Positions 24,809-35,493 of a DNA stretch of 64,000 nucleotides are shown one piece after another. Positions within the stretch are counted from its first letter, which is position 1; the number at the start of each line of letters is the position of its first letter. A program made the position numbers and the translations under genes. The notes under the pieces are model-generated. The model was not told where the DNA came from. It made no database searches and saw nothing but the letters and a program-made list of their open reading frames with translations. Source of the DNA: Sympetrum striolatum (Eukaryota > Arthropoda > Insecta > Odonata > Libellulidae); the NCBI GenBank assembly GCA_947579665.1, contig OX388347.1, positions 39,006,943 to 39,070,942 on the forward strand, in the 5' to 3' direction.

Positions 24809-26127
24809 AAGTTTATGGGTTCAAACCCCCCACCCAAGAGTCAAGTCCTATGATTAGCACTGTGTTTTTTTCTGCTGAAGAGTATTAAACCCCAATCATT
24901 TGCTTGATAAATTCAGCGAAAGCTTTGCATGCCAGTAAATACGGCTCCGATTACAGCCAAGGTGATGTTTTCGGCAGCAGAGCAGGCCTAGAGCCGACAT
25001 CGATATCAATGGGACGCTACGAGCGTTTCGCACACAATGTTCAACGCATGCACTTCTTAACTATATCCTTTTGTCTGATGACTCACACCATAAGATAAGA
25101 TTCCCATGAGAAGAATTCTAAAGTGCTGATTCCTTTACTCCTCGCAAAAACACAAGGGAACATTCGAGAAGTAATTCGAAAATTACACCCTGAAAACAGA
25201 GATTAAGATTACGTTTGAGGGTCAAACAGGTTGATAAAACGCTCAGTTAGATCTGTTGCATGTGACTGTTTTGAGGTTGTGAATGCAAAGCTAGTCTCTT
25301 GAATAGTGCTTTTGAGAAATTCACAGGGAACAGTTCGAAGGAGAGTTTAGTTTGGATTTCATAAGATACAGATGGACATCCGAAAATTTTTTCACAGTCC
25401 GCTAATAGCTCGTAGCCTCTATCGGGAAATCGTAAGTGAATGTCTAAGTAGTTTTTTGTAAAATGACCATTATTAGTTGCATAAATTAGGATTGTATTAT
25501 TTTAGGGCTGTTATCGGAGGGCACATCTCAAGATGAGTTTAGCGACAATTCCAAAGGAACTGGTTCCTTTGTTAAGCATTCTGGACGATTAAAAGTCTGT
25601 ACAGTAGACTCTTCATTACTCGGGATGATATAAAATATACTAATCCTTATTTTATAATTACCCGTTAATTTGCTGTATAGTTACGAAAATAATTCAATAA
25701 CCGGGTTTCCGTAGAAATTTGTAAAAGCTTGTAAATTTGTATTGGAGCAATACAAGGTATCATTAAAAATTAATTTTCGATGATATTATTAATAATATAC
25801 CATTTTGGAAGCAAATCAGTCAGCTGAAAGGTATTGTGCGCGTAAGTTACGCACATATTTATCTGAACAGTGGCTTGATGGCTTGAAATAAATTTAATGA
25901 ACTGTTAAAACTGTGGCTTAAATTCTTCAGCTTCCTATTCGATGCGGCCAATTTTTTCTCTTGTGATAGAATCCCACGAATCTCATATCTGGTTATGCAA
26001 TGCCCATTAAAAATTTCAATTCGTGGAAACTTTTGTTTCCTTTGAGCACTCAGTGCGTAAGACTGGATTTTGTATCATCTCTCTGCTGGTTAAACCACCT
26101 ATTACTTAGTCTAAATAATTGTAAGTT

Positions 26128-26376
26128 GACGTCTTCATTTTTTCCACCTTGGTATATAACTTGATTTCTGCAAATTCAATTATAATATCAACTATAATCA
26201 AGAGTCTACAGAATATTTTAATGCAGCCGAATGTTTACTCTCCGGTATGTGACGTCTTCATTTTTTCCACCTTGGTATATAACTTGATTTCTGCAAATTC
26301 AATTATAATATCAACTATAATCAAGAGTCTACAGAATATTTTAATGCAGCCGAATGTTTACTCTCCGGTATGTGAC
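26128..26376 (+). repeat. Perfect 123-bp tandem duplication
   Basis: The unit starting GACGTCTTCATTTTTTCCAC at 26128 is repeated from 26251, and the next unit's first bases (GACG) appear at 26374. The period, 123 bp (41 codons), keeps a frame open, which explains the apparent repetitive protein here. No differences between units were seen, so the duplication is young. Confidence 0.95.
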
Positions 26377-26960
26377 GCATTCAATTGAAAACTTGGCTAA
26401 TACATAAATAACGAAATCAGGCTTAATTGTAAGCCAACCAGAAAATTTCATCTGATATAAATGATTTTTTGTTTCTTAGAAGAGGAGGTAATTTTAAAAG
26501 CAACGGATGAAGTCATTGCTAAGAAAGCTGCTGATGATATAGTCTAACAACGAAATATGTTCAAATAAGGATGGGTGCACCAATTTGGCGATTTATTGAG
26601 ACGTTTTATATTGCTTGTCAAATAACCGTAACTATTTTTTCCTTTTCACGCTTGGCAATACTTAAGCATCGAAAAAAATTAATTTTTAATAGAAATTGGA
26701 CGTAACCAAACTAGAAATCCAAACAAAACTTATGATAAGTTTCCAATAGTTTGCTTAAGTAAACTACTATCTTGGAAAGTTTAATGAGTTGGCCATATAA
26801 GCGTTAAACTCCTCTAGTTTTCAATACATTTAGTTTTTGGAGGATTTGACATATTTGTAGTAAGAAGCGGGCATGGATAAACTAGCCCCTGTATGTTAGG
26901 CATTTTTCATTTTATCTGGTAGCTTGCCCCCCCCTAGCCCAGTGGCTGGCGACGCCCTTG

Positions 26961-26968
26961 TTTTCAAG
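26961..26968 (+). repeat. Right 8-bp target site duplication of hAT-like element
   Basis: TTTTCAAG, an exact copy of 24297-24304. Confidence 0.85.
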
Positions 26969-27103
26969 CCGTGAAATTTCGAGCGCTTTCAATGCATTTT
27001 GAGACTAAATTTCTCTAAGTTTAGTGTTATTAGAGTTATCGTTAAGGTGATCTGTTTAAAAAATAAGCAGTATTTATTGTGTATTTTGACAAAATTATCC
27101 AAC

Positions 27104-28047
27104 ATGAGTGTGTGTAATGTTTGTCGAAAATCGGTCCGCAGCACAGTTTTAATCACTTGTCACGAGTGTCAAAGAAGTTTCCACGGTCACTGTATCGAGA
27201 ATCCTATGTCTAAAGACGATATAGACGGAATTAGAGCTAGCAAACAATCTGGATGTGTTCAGATTGTCAGTCTTCACGACGGCAGAGTGGAAATCCTGAA
27301 ATGAAGACGGTGGAAACAACGGAAAGTGAAGTGATGTCATTTAGTGATATCCACACCCTTTTTATAGAGTTGAAAAAAGTGTTAAAGGAGGTTGAAAAAA
27401 ATTTAGGCGACTCAATTAATAAAATTTACGAAAAGCTGGAAGAAGTTACTAAGGTTATCGAAGAGAAGGGAAAGAAGCTGAAGCAATGCTATGAAGAAAT
27501 CGAGGCCTTAAGAAGTTAAAATGTACTGCTTAAAAATCAGATTGTTGAGAATATAAATTCTTTGGATGATTTGCAACAGAATATGTTAGCAAATAATTTA
27601 GAGATCCATGGTGTTCCGTTTCGACATAATGAAAACCTTTTAAATGTACTAAGTAAAATCGGTGAGGATTTGGGTATCCAAATCACCGAAAATTGTATTG
27701 ATAATTGTTATAGGGCCAAACCTAAATCTAATGGTCCCGTTGGAGGTATTCAGGTGAGGTTCCTTAGCCAGCGAATCAAGGAAGACATTTTGACTAAGCG
27801 CAGAGTGAAGAGGAATTATTCTATGCGACATTTGATTCTGGACGGAATTCCACCATCTGATGCCCCCATCTACATTAACGAGGTGTTGTGTCCTGGTAGG
27901 CGGAGGGTCTTCAATGCTGCTCGTGAGGCTAAGAAGACAAAGGCTTACGCTTATTTGTGGATAAGAGGAGGTAAAATACTGATGAGGAAGGCAGAAAAAC
28001 AACCTGTTATTGTATTGAGAAACTTGAATGATTTAAGTAATTTATAA
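27104..28047 (+). pseudogene. LINE ORF1 with PHD-type zinc finger and coiled coil
   Basis: From ATG 27104 the product starts MSVCNVCRKSV and continues LITCHECQRSFHGHC; after a frameshift near 27250 comes WMCSDCQ. Together these give the cysteine/histidine pattern of a PHD-type finger. Next is a charged coiled-coil region (KKVLKEVEKNLGDSINKIYE), an in-frame TAA at 27517, then the L1-ORF1-like/RRM-type region (NNLEIHGVPF ... YRAKPK ... ILDGIPPSDAP) ending at 28047. Such proteins bind element RNA and chaperone it. ORF2 begins 30 bp downstream in + orientation, the usual LINE arrangement. One frameshift and one stop make it inactive. The hAT element sits in its presumed 5' UTR. Confidence 0.75.
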
Positions 28048-28076
28048 TATGTTTAAATGATTTTCATTCAAGTAAG

Positions 28077-28890
28077 ATGTCCTTTATAAATGAATCTAAA
28101 GTTACTTCTAATAAATTTAGTATTATACATCAAAATATAAGAAGCTTACGGACTAATTTTGATAATTTCACATTGTATTTAAATAACTTGGAAAAGCTTC
28201 CTGATGTTACAGTTCTGTCTGAAATTTGGATAAATGATTATGAATTAAGTGCTTACCAATTAACTGGTTACAAAGTCTTTGCGAAATGCAATAATAAGAG
28301 GAGAGCTGGAGGGGTATTAATAATGTACTTAGTGATTTGCAATCAGCAGATATAATTCAAGTAACCATTTATCTTAGTAAATCACTTTCTATTTCCATTA
28401 TTGGAATTTATAGGTTTCACTTCTTACTAATTGAGAATTTTTTGTGCGAAGTGGATAATATTCTTGATCGATTGCACGATAAAAACCTATTAATAATTGT
28501 GGATATGAGCTTATGTATTTTTCAATGTAATGAAATTGTTAATGAGTATAAAACCATTATGGCTAGTCATGGGCTGGAACAGCTTATATCTATTCCAACC
28601 CGAGTAACAAAAAATAGTCAAACGTGCATTGATCATGTATTTTGTAGAAGCAGGGACAACCTCATGTATGAAGGAAATTCGATTGATTTGGATATTACTG
28701 ACCATCATACGACAGAGTGTAATATATATTTTAGTGATCTCCAAGGAAATAAAAATCAGCCAGATCAGTCTAAACTAAATATTGATTTCCACTGATTAAG
28801 AGATCTACTGTCTGATTGCGCTTGGGATGATCTTTATTCGCAAAGTAATCCAACTAAGGCTTATGGTCTTATTAAAATTTATTACAACAC
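28077..28890 (+). pseudogene. LINE ORF2 endonuclease domain, truncated
   Basis: The ATG frame at 28077 gives the apurinic-type endonuclease start (FSIIHQNIRSLRTNFDNF ... LPDVTVLSEIW ... RRAGGVLI). After a shift near 28330 it continues to the end of the domain (LIIVDMS ... PTRVTKNSQTCIDHVF ... DITDHHTTECNIYF). The catalytic GD-N region reads VDMSLCIF, so the usual GDFN-type residues are lost, while the final DHH remains. The linker to RT is visible up to about 28890 (CAWDDLYSQSN), then homology ends; the whole RT is missing. It pairs with the ORF1 just upstream. Confidence 0.75.
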
Positions 28891-28934
28891 TTGTACAAGT
28901 CCACAAAAAATAAATTGTTACAGAGGTTGTATAG

Positions 28935-28978
28935 GATTATGCCATCATCAGAACATATGTTCTGATGATGGCATAATC
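28935..28978. repeat. 44-bp perfect palindrome with hammerhead-like CTGATGA...GAAAC core alongside
   Basis: GATTATGCCATCATCAGAAC and AT are followed by their exact reverse complement, with no spacer. Immediately to the right the sequence gives CTGATGA (28962-28968), GGC, a short loop, GCC (28983-28985) and GAAAC (28986-28990), the layout of a hammerhead core with stem II. A stem III and a cleavage site were not convincing, so ribozyme activity is only a possibility. The element lies at the truncated end of the LINE. Confidence 0.85.
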
Positions 28979-28990
28979 AGTTGCCGAAAC

Positions 28991-30194
28991 CAGTCAACTT
29001 ATTGCTATCACCGCGATTTTAAAATGTTATTAGTATTTCGATGATGCATTACATACAACATTTTGAAGTTAATCAAATCTAATATATAATGGCGGAAAAT
29101 TTAAAAACTATTACTTAGGAAGATGAGTATGGACGGCGGTTGTGATCGGTATATTTTAAAGTGTGAATTAGAATTTAAAATGAAACACTTACTCTTAGAA
29201 TTATGTGGTTACTTCCTAGTAACTTCAATTTAATCGACATTAAGATAATATGAATATACTGAGTACATCAATCCAAAAACAGGCGATGACTTACCCGCTA
29301 TTCAATTGATTGATCTATGTGAAGATGTAACCTCTAGACCCAATGGGAAGAAAAGAATTTACTGAGAATAATATGTGAAGATAAGTTGATTCTGTTCTGT
29401 CAACACCAATTTCTAGAAGAGTGAATGTTAGAATAGTTATCCTCTGATACCTTACTAAGTTTTTCGTTGAATTTGTACGAAACACTGAGCAGGAAAGCAC
29501 GGGAATATAAATGCCGATAGGCTGATGAAAAGCATACGATCAAAGAAAATATAAGATAAATTTTAAATATATAAGATACAAAAACAAAATATAAGATCAC
29601 TATCGCCGAACGCAAAGTCGGTTGTGAAGCTGACGCTCTTCACAATCTACAGAAGTCGCCCTTTTTAATGAATTTATGTCCCGAAATTATGGTCTAAATA
29701 GAGCCGTATTACATTTTAGTCAATGAAATATAAAACTATCTTAGCTTCCAGAATCCAGGAAATGAGAAACCATTCAGCAAGCCAGTAAAAGAAGAGACAT
29801 GATTCCAATTTGTGTGCAATTGTAACATTTTAAATGTCAGTCGATACGTGGAAGTCATGCGGGAAATAGCTATGAAGAAAGAAAAACATCGAGAAATTCC
29901 ATTTAAATGCCATTTTATTGTATAATTTAAAAGTAATTCATATTAGAGACTCGTACTTTAAACCTGTTTCTCCCTTTACCCTTCATATTCCGGTCTATGT
30001 CATGGCGGTGTCTCCACATGCAGCACTGACATAACCGGAGAAGGGTTTAGAATTCTGCAGGTCACTGGGACCGGAGGGGTCGACTAAAGGATAACCTTCC
30101 ACAGTCCTCGCAGACTAGAGTTAGGGAGAGGAGTAGGTCATGAGCTTCAAAAATGAAACACTTTATATATAGACTTTTTGGGTGGAAGGGTAGG
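28991..30194. other. Non-coding stretch
   Basis: No gene recognised. Short minus-strand frames at 29315-29615 look like chance. Confidence 0.35.
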
Positions 30195-30371
30195 GTATAA
30201 TAATAATTTCTATAATGGAAACAGGAAGATCCCAATTACATCCATGTCAATAATTATTACTATTTACAAAGACAAACAACAATTCCCTAGCCAGAAAACT
30301 CCGACTAGACGGGATTCGACCCCGGGATCTTGGCATTGAAGTGCTAAGCACGCTAACCACTCTGCCGCCTT
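30195..30371 (-). mobile_element. tRNA-derived SINE, copy 1
   Basis: On the minus strand the head reads GGCGGCAGAGTGGTTAGCGT ... GGGGTCGAATCCCG, with recognisable A-box (GCAGAGTGG) and B-box (GGTCGAATCCC) RNA polymerase III promoter elements. It is followed by a non-tRNA body (TTTTCTGGCTAGGGAATTG ... TGTCTTTGTAAATAGTAATA ... CATGGATGTAATTGGGATC) and an ATT-rich tail. The body matches the copy at 41747-41935, which defines the family. A functional tRNA is unlikely because the anticodon arm is not well formed. Confidence 0.85.
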
Positions 30372-30846
30372 TAGCCAGCATATCTTAACACCACGCGTAC
30401 TGCACGTGTACCCTACGAATGTAAGTCAACCTTGCACCCTTTTACCCCACCCGACCGGACCTTTGCCCTCATTTCAGGGTTTTAACCAAACACACGTTAC
30501 TTTCTAGGTATTGTCCATTAAATGGGAAGGAGAAGGGGGTGAAGAAAGCCAATCACATCCCGGTTATTACACGACTCCTTCCCGTAATGAAAATCAGCTG
30601 TCTCGCAGGGCGACTCAGCTGTAAAGAAAACCAAAATATAAAAGAGAAACAGATCCCACACTAAAGAAGATTCCACGAAAAAAATCCAGAACTTCCTGCA
30701 CTACGATAATAATAATAATAATAAATCGTCTCTATTTGGGCGAGATTGAGACTTATAAGTCTCTTCTTCCATCTGACCCATAATGATACATTAATAATGA
30801 AAAATGGCGTTCTCTTTCACACGGGAGGAGGGGCGTTCTACAACTG
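30372..30846. other. Non-coding stretch with short (AAT)n tract
   Basis: An ATAATAATAATAATA microsatellite lies at about 30706-30722. No gene recognised. Confidence 0.4.
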
Positions 30847-31158
30847 TTATCGGGAAGGGGGTCTTTCATCCTCGCGTATCCATTTGGCTTGAGTTCTGAA
30901 GATCTGTCTCCTCACTTGGTCCGGGTGGATGCTTTGGAAGTGAGCTTCTCCCGGAAACCATTGTTTTGCCGAGGTGTGCGCCAAGCAGCGTTCGAACTCG
31001 TCTTTGAAACGCAGGTACCACGTCGTCGTGACGCCATCGGGGGACAGGAAACCAAGTATCTCGTATATTCTGGCCCCACCTTTGACGGCCTGTCTTATCT
31101 GTCCCTCGCCGTACTCTGCTGGCAGTGGGCCTAACTTCATCCACCATGGACCTTCCAT
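30847..31158 (-). CDS. Unidentified 103-aa frame, possible exon
   Basis: From the internal ATG at 31158 the minus frame encodes MEGPWWMKLGPLPAEYGEGQ, then IRQAVKGGARIYEILGFLSP and ends KWIREDERPPSR. Composition is protein-like (Trp, Gly, charged residues) and the DNA is GC-richer than its flanks. CACCAG precedes the ATG on that strand and could be a splice acceptor. I do not recognise a family. It could be a host exon or a fragment of an unclassified mobile element. Confidence 0.35.
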   Translation of the reverse strand: MEGPWWMKLGPLPAEYGEGQIRQAVKGGARIYEILGFLSPDGVTTTWYLRFKDEFERCLAHTSAKQWFPGEAHFQSIHPDQVRRQIFRTQAKWIREDERPPSR

Positions 31159-31319
31159 CTGGTGCATTCGAAGAAGAGAAATGACGTTGAGAGAGAGAAG
31201 AAAAAAAGGAATTAATATAGATATCAATAAATAATATACCACACCCTGTCTCAAGCTACGTAAGGGCAACAGTACATAACAGTAAAAAAATCATAGCATT
31301 CGAAATCAATGAAATACGA

Positions 31320-31502
31320 TGGGCGTTCAAATGAAAAGGAACGAAACGAAACTATGCTCAAAAGTAATCACCAGAAGCTTGAGGACAAATATCCCACTGA
31401 TTCAGGAGGCTAAGGATTCGTAGTTCCCAGAATACTTACTTTTGAATAAAGACTACAATTATACGCAGAGTGTTGTTTCGTACCTTTTCATTTAAACACC
31501 CG
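31320..31502 (-). mobile_element. Internally deleted mariner-like element
   Basis: The ends TGGGCGTTCAAATGAAAAGG (31320 on) and, reversed, CGGGTGTTTAAATGAAAAGG (31502 back) form 28-bp inverted repeats with about four mismatches. On the minus strand the short interior reads LLNQWDICPQASGDYF, which resembles the last residues of mariner transposases (the WDKC...GDY motif). It is a 183-bp deletion derivative. A TA target duplication is not visible. Confidence 0.6.
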
Positions 31503-33725
31503 TTGTAACACAATATGCAGCTATCTAGATTAAAGAATTAATAAAAATTTTAATCCACATATAATTCTATCATCTCGAGTTACAGTTCGCAGGGAATTGC
31601 AGAAATTTATAGCAAAATACTGTGAATGATTTACGGAAGGTGGTAGATCTACGAGTATCATCTCTTCAATTAACAAGGAGACGATGCAATTACGATAATT
31701 TATGGGTAACTTGCCAAATGTCGGTGATTTAAGGAAAATACATTGAATTTATTTACAAAAATATTAATAAGGTTTTTGTTCTTACTTTGAGACGAGATAC
31801 TACGGAGGTTAGCGTCGGAAGGCTGAACCGGCAGAAGGTCCACAAGTTGGTGCAATATCATTCACTCCTTACTAATGATTGTTACTGCTCGTCTTAGATG
31901 AGCATTAAATAACCGAATATCGCCAAATTTAGGAGAGCTATGGAACTATTCATACTCCGAATTTTGTTGAAAACAAAAGAGAATGGGATGGAAAAGTTTG
32001 GTCATCGAGGAATATTGAATTCTAAAAGTTAACCTTATTTTCGAACGAAGCAAGATAGATGGTCATTCCAGTCCTGGGGGGATATAGTCGTAGCAAACGA
32101 TAAAACTATTTTGTAATGACCTTTTACGCGTAACCGAAAAACAAAATGGGAACGTACGTTTTACGCGGAGACTGCAGTCCGGCTCGTCCTTAATCTCGCT
32201 CCGATGATACAATATGACACAATATAACATGTACAATCTTGATAATACGGTCTCAAATAGTCTCATTATAACATGATTAATTTAAAAAATATATAATTTC
32301 ATTATCCCATAATTGTGCCCGGCACTACACACATAATGACTTTAAAATAAAATCAGAGGTAACGCCACTCTAAATTTAAAGAAAAAAGAATTACACTTGA
32401 TCATTATAGCAAAACTAACACATGAACTACAATGATAAAAATAATACTATAACTATAAATATAACCTTAAACAATCCAAAATTTTTGATTTCATCCCATT
32501 TATTTTTCCACAGTGATAATATGTTTATATTTTATATAATAATGAAGAGCTCTTGAAATCATTCCACTTGCGAGGTAAGACCTTTGGAAATATTGTCCGC
32601 GTCTTAGTAACCTGAAGTTTATCCCCTTCATTTATGTTGCTCAAAATATAAACGTACGCCGCCCATAAAAGGCATCACTTTTCCTATGGTTAAACTTTTC
32701 ACGAATATCTCCGATTGCCTCCTACAACCTCGAACAAGTAACATTGTCACTTCCCAAAATCCATAATTAAGCCATAAAATAATTCAAAAATAATTTACAA
32801 AAAATATGAATAGCAAAATACTTGAGAATTTTTGTCTTGAAAGGCACATGAATACTTACCAAAAAATGCTTATTTAAATAACACTAAAATATTAACGACT
32901 TTACATTCAAGTAGATCCAACAAAATCTCACAGAATCATTTCAACAACTAACTCATTCTTAATTGCAAGTTGAAAAAAATATAATATACGAATACATAAT
33001 GAAGCTGTTTAGATTCGTATAAAAGCAAGAATTAAATTGCAAGGAAAAATTTTGCCGTCCCACCAGCCAAAGTTAATATTTGTCATTTTCTTTAATCTAT
33101 ACAGTTTCAAAACGGTATTTTTAGTAAAGGAATTAAGTTACATTTGGGGAAAAAATTTTTATATGTTAAATATTTTTCGAGGCGACTGCTGGAAACCTTA
33201 CTATAATAAGGAAATAAGGAAAATACATATCTGAAGGTTATTGAAAGACCCAAGGAGAAACGAACATGGAAAAAAGAGTAATTTTCACCCATCCTCTTCC
33301 TTGTTATTGAAAGAGTTTCAATGTTTTATACATCAAAATATTGCATATAGCTTAGTTTTTCAATAACGTAAACACCACCACCAATACACCCTGACGATAA
33401 CACAGCAATCTTCATATACAGCTAATGATCGTATTTTTCTTAAACGAAGAGTCATGAAAGCTGCTGCTGGAATTATATACTACAGCCTATGAGCTCTAAT
33501 GGAGTCAGCAGATAATATGAATGGATACTAGAATAAAAAAGTGACCTGATTCGATTGGGACTTACTGGACCGGAAAGGGTTAAAAATAACTATAGGGAAC
33601 TTGAGTGCATTACGAGAAAGTACGCATATTTTCATGAAATGATCATTAATTTCGATTACATTTACCGAGCTGACTGAATTTAAAAATTTCAGCTGATAAG
33701 CCACGGATCAGAAGATTTATAAATC
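31503..33725. other. AT-rich non-coding stretch
   Basis: No supported gene over about 2.2 kb. Small frames near 32063-32266 and 33037-33292 have no recognisable domains. Confidence 0.4.
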
Positions 33726-33745
33726 CGGGAGATTTTAATCTCCCG
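33726..33745. repeat. 20-bp perfect palindrome
   Basis: CGGGAGATT, TT, AATCTCCCG. It sits about 110 bp before the LINE leader that begins near 33850. Confidence 0.85.
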
Positions 33746-34032
33746 CAAAAGGAAAGGTAATGACTTCTGCGATGGTCACCACCAAGAACTGCAGATCTTC
33801 GACGTGACGTGGTACGTGACGTGACGACGGGTAGATACGTTTAGTACGGGAGTTCATCTTGTCATTGGTGCGTTTGAGCGATTTTTGCTGGAGTAGCGAG
33901 TCGAGAAAGTCAGTTTTGTCATTTCTGACAAAAAAAACGGCCATTTTCAGGGCCAGGAGACGCCGTGAAAACATCTGTAGCGGAACAACAACTAGCGTGA
34001 GGATTAAACCCTTCCGCATACGTCAGAGCACA

Positions 34033-35493
34033 ATGACTACCATCGTGCGGAAATCACCTGCGGCCCTGCCAGGAGCAACAGCGAGGAGCCTCTTCGCATC
34101 AGAAACAACCACTCCGCCAGCGGAAGAAACGATGGAGGAAAGCAGCGGCGATGGCTTCACCACCGTCACCAGCAAACGGAAGTACGCTGTAAGCGTCCAG
34201 GAGGAGACTGCTGCATCCGCAGCAACACTGACGAAGCGGCCCACCATCACCACTGCAAACCGCTTCACACCCATCGCGGTAGCCGAGGACGCCACCGTCA
34301 CCGCACCGGCCGATTCTGTCGAGCCAAGAGGAAAGAGACCGCCCTGCATCCAAGTTTACGGGATACTCAACATCCGAGCATTTGCAAAGGACATTGCAGA
34401 GGCCCTTAAGACAACCGACATCGCCATCCACCGCCTCGGACCAACGGCGCCTAAAATGGACGACTCGACCGAAGGCATCTCCCGCGGCGACACCTGCCGC
34501 CTCACTCTTCCGACAGCGGCAACCCACGCCGCCGCCAAGGAGTTTCTATTAACAAGTTCCATTGCCTTCTCCACCTGGGCGGAGAAGAAGGACCGCCTCA
34601 CACAATATGTAATCAGCGGCCTCTCCGCTCACACCATCGAAGAGGAGGTCTTTGAAGATTTTGAGGCCATTGGAATCCCGGTCAGAAAGGTCCGGCAGCT
34701 GCGGACGAAGGATGCGAAGGCGATCGCACTATTCTGTTTTTCTGCGCCCGCCACTCCTGAATGGCCGGCCGGGAAAATTCTTTCCCTCAATCGCCTATCT
34801 TACTGCAGGGTCTCAGTCCGCAAGTACCATCACGATGCGCCACAAATGTGTCACAGATGCAGCCGATTCGGACACTCCTCATCTCATTGCTTCGCGGTCC
34901 CGCGCTGCTTCCGCTGCGCCGGGCCGCACCTTATCTCCGACTGCCTACTGACGAAGGAGGACAACGCCACATGCTGCAACTGCGGAGGCCCACATGCAGC
35001 CGTCTCCCGCGCCTGCCATATGTGGAAGCAGGCCCGTTCCCGGCAAGCCGCACCCGCCACTGCTCCTCTTCCGACGCCCGCAGCCCTGCCGCGCCCTCTG
35101 CCTCTTCCGCCCAAACGGAATGCATGGGCATCTCCGCTCTCGTTCATCCCATCTCAAGTCCAGGCCCGCGCCGCTCCTCCGAAACGCCTGAGTGCGGACA
35201 TTCCAGCCGCATCCGCGTACCGCACCACGAGCATCGCTCCCGAGGACTTCCCAGACCTCCCGCGCCCGCAGCCACTGACGAAGGAGACAGCCGCCGCCCT
35301 GAAAATTCCACTTCGCCATCACCACCGCACTGAGACGATGGAGACCTCTGACGCCGCACCCGCTCCTGCACCCACATAGGACGTCCTCACAACCGTCGCA
35401 GAGATGATGCGGCGCTTCCAGGAAAGCATCAGCGCGCAAATGACGGAATTTAGCAACATGGTGCAAAAACTACTTCAAGTTCGCGGCCCTTAA
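34033..35493 (+). pseudogene. Jockey-type LINE ORF1 (gag-like, zinc knuckles)
   Basis: The frame opens before 33859, but ATG 34033 (MTTIVRKSPAALPG) is the likelier start. An N-terminal low-complexity part is followed by a C2HC-associated gag domain (IQVYGILNIRAFAKDIAEAL ... TAATHAAAKEFLL) and zinc knuckles (CHRCSRFGHSSSHC, CFRCAGPHLISDC, CCNCGGPHAAVSRAC). Such proteins package LINE RNA. The frame meets TAG at 35377-35379 but continues open for 37 codons (DVLTTVAEMMRRFQESISAQ onward) to TAA at 35491, overlapping the start of ORF2. That extension looks like genuine ORF1 C-terminus, so the TAG is a nonsense mutation or a readthrough site. The GC content and codon use are far higher than in the neighbouring DNA. 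Confidence 0.85.

Larger units (their letters stand above)
24305..26960. mobile_element. hAT-superfamily element, 2656 bp, degenerate
   Basis: The left end CATGGGCGTCGCCAG and the reverse complement of the right end CAAGGGCGTCGCCAG differ at one base, and both are flanked by the identical 8-bp duplication TTTTCAAG. The end sequence type fits hAT elements. Inside is a fragment that resembles a hAT transposase N-terminus (24740 onward), a nested hAT-like end at 24788 and a perfect 123-bp tandem duplication. No continuous transposase frame exists, so it cannot move by itself. It inserted just upstream of the LINE ORF1 that begins at 27104. Confidence 0.85.

Noticed and set aside
26149..26388. 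A small protein with two identical 41-residue repeats
   Set aside because: The frame is only open because a 123-bp non-coding tandem duplication has a length divisible by three.
30300..30371. A tRNA gene on the minus strand
   Set aside because: The A and B boxes are present, but the anticodon arm is not well formed and the sequence continues into a body shared with 41747-41935, so it is a SINE head.
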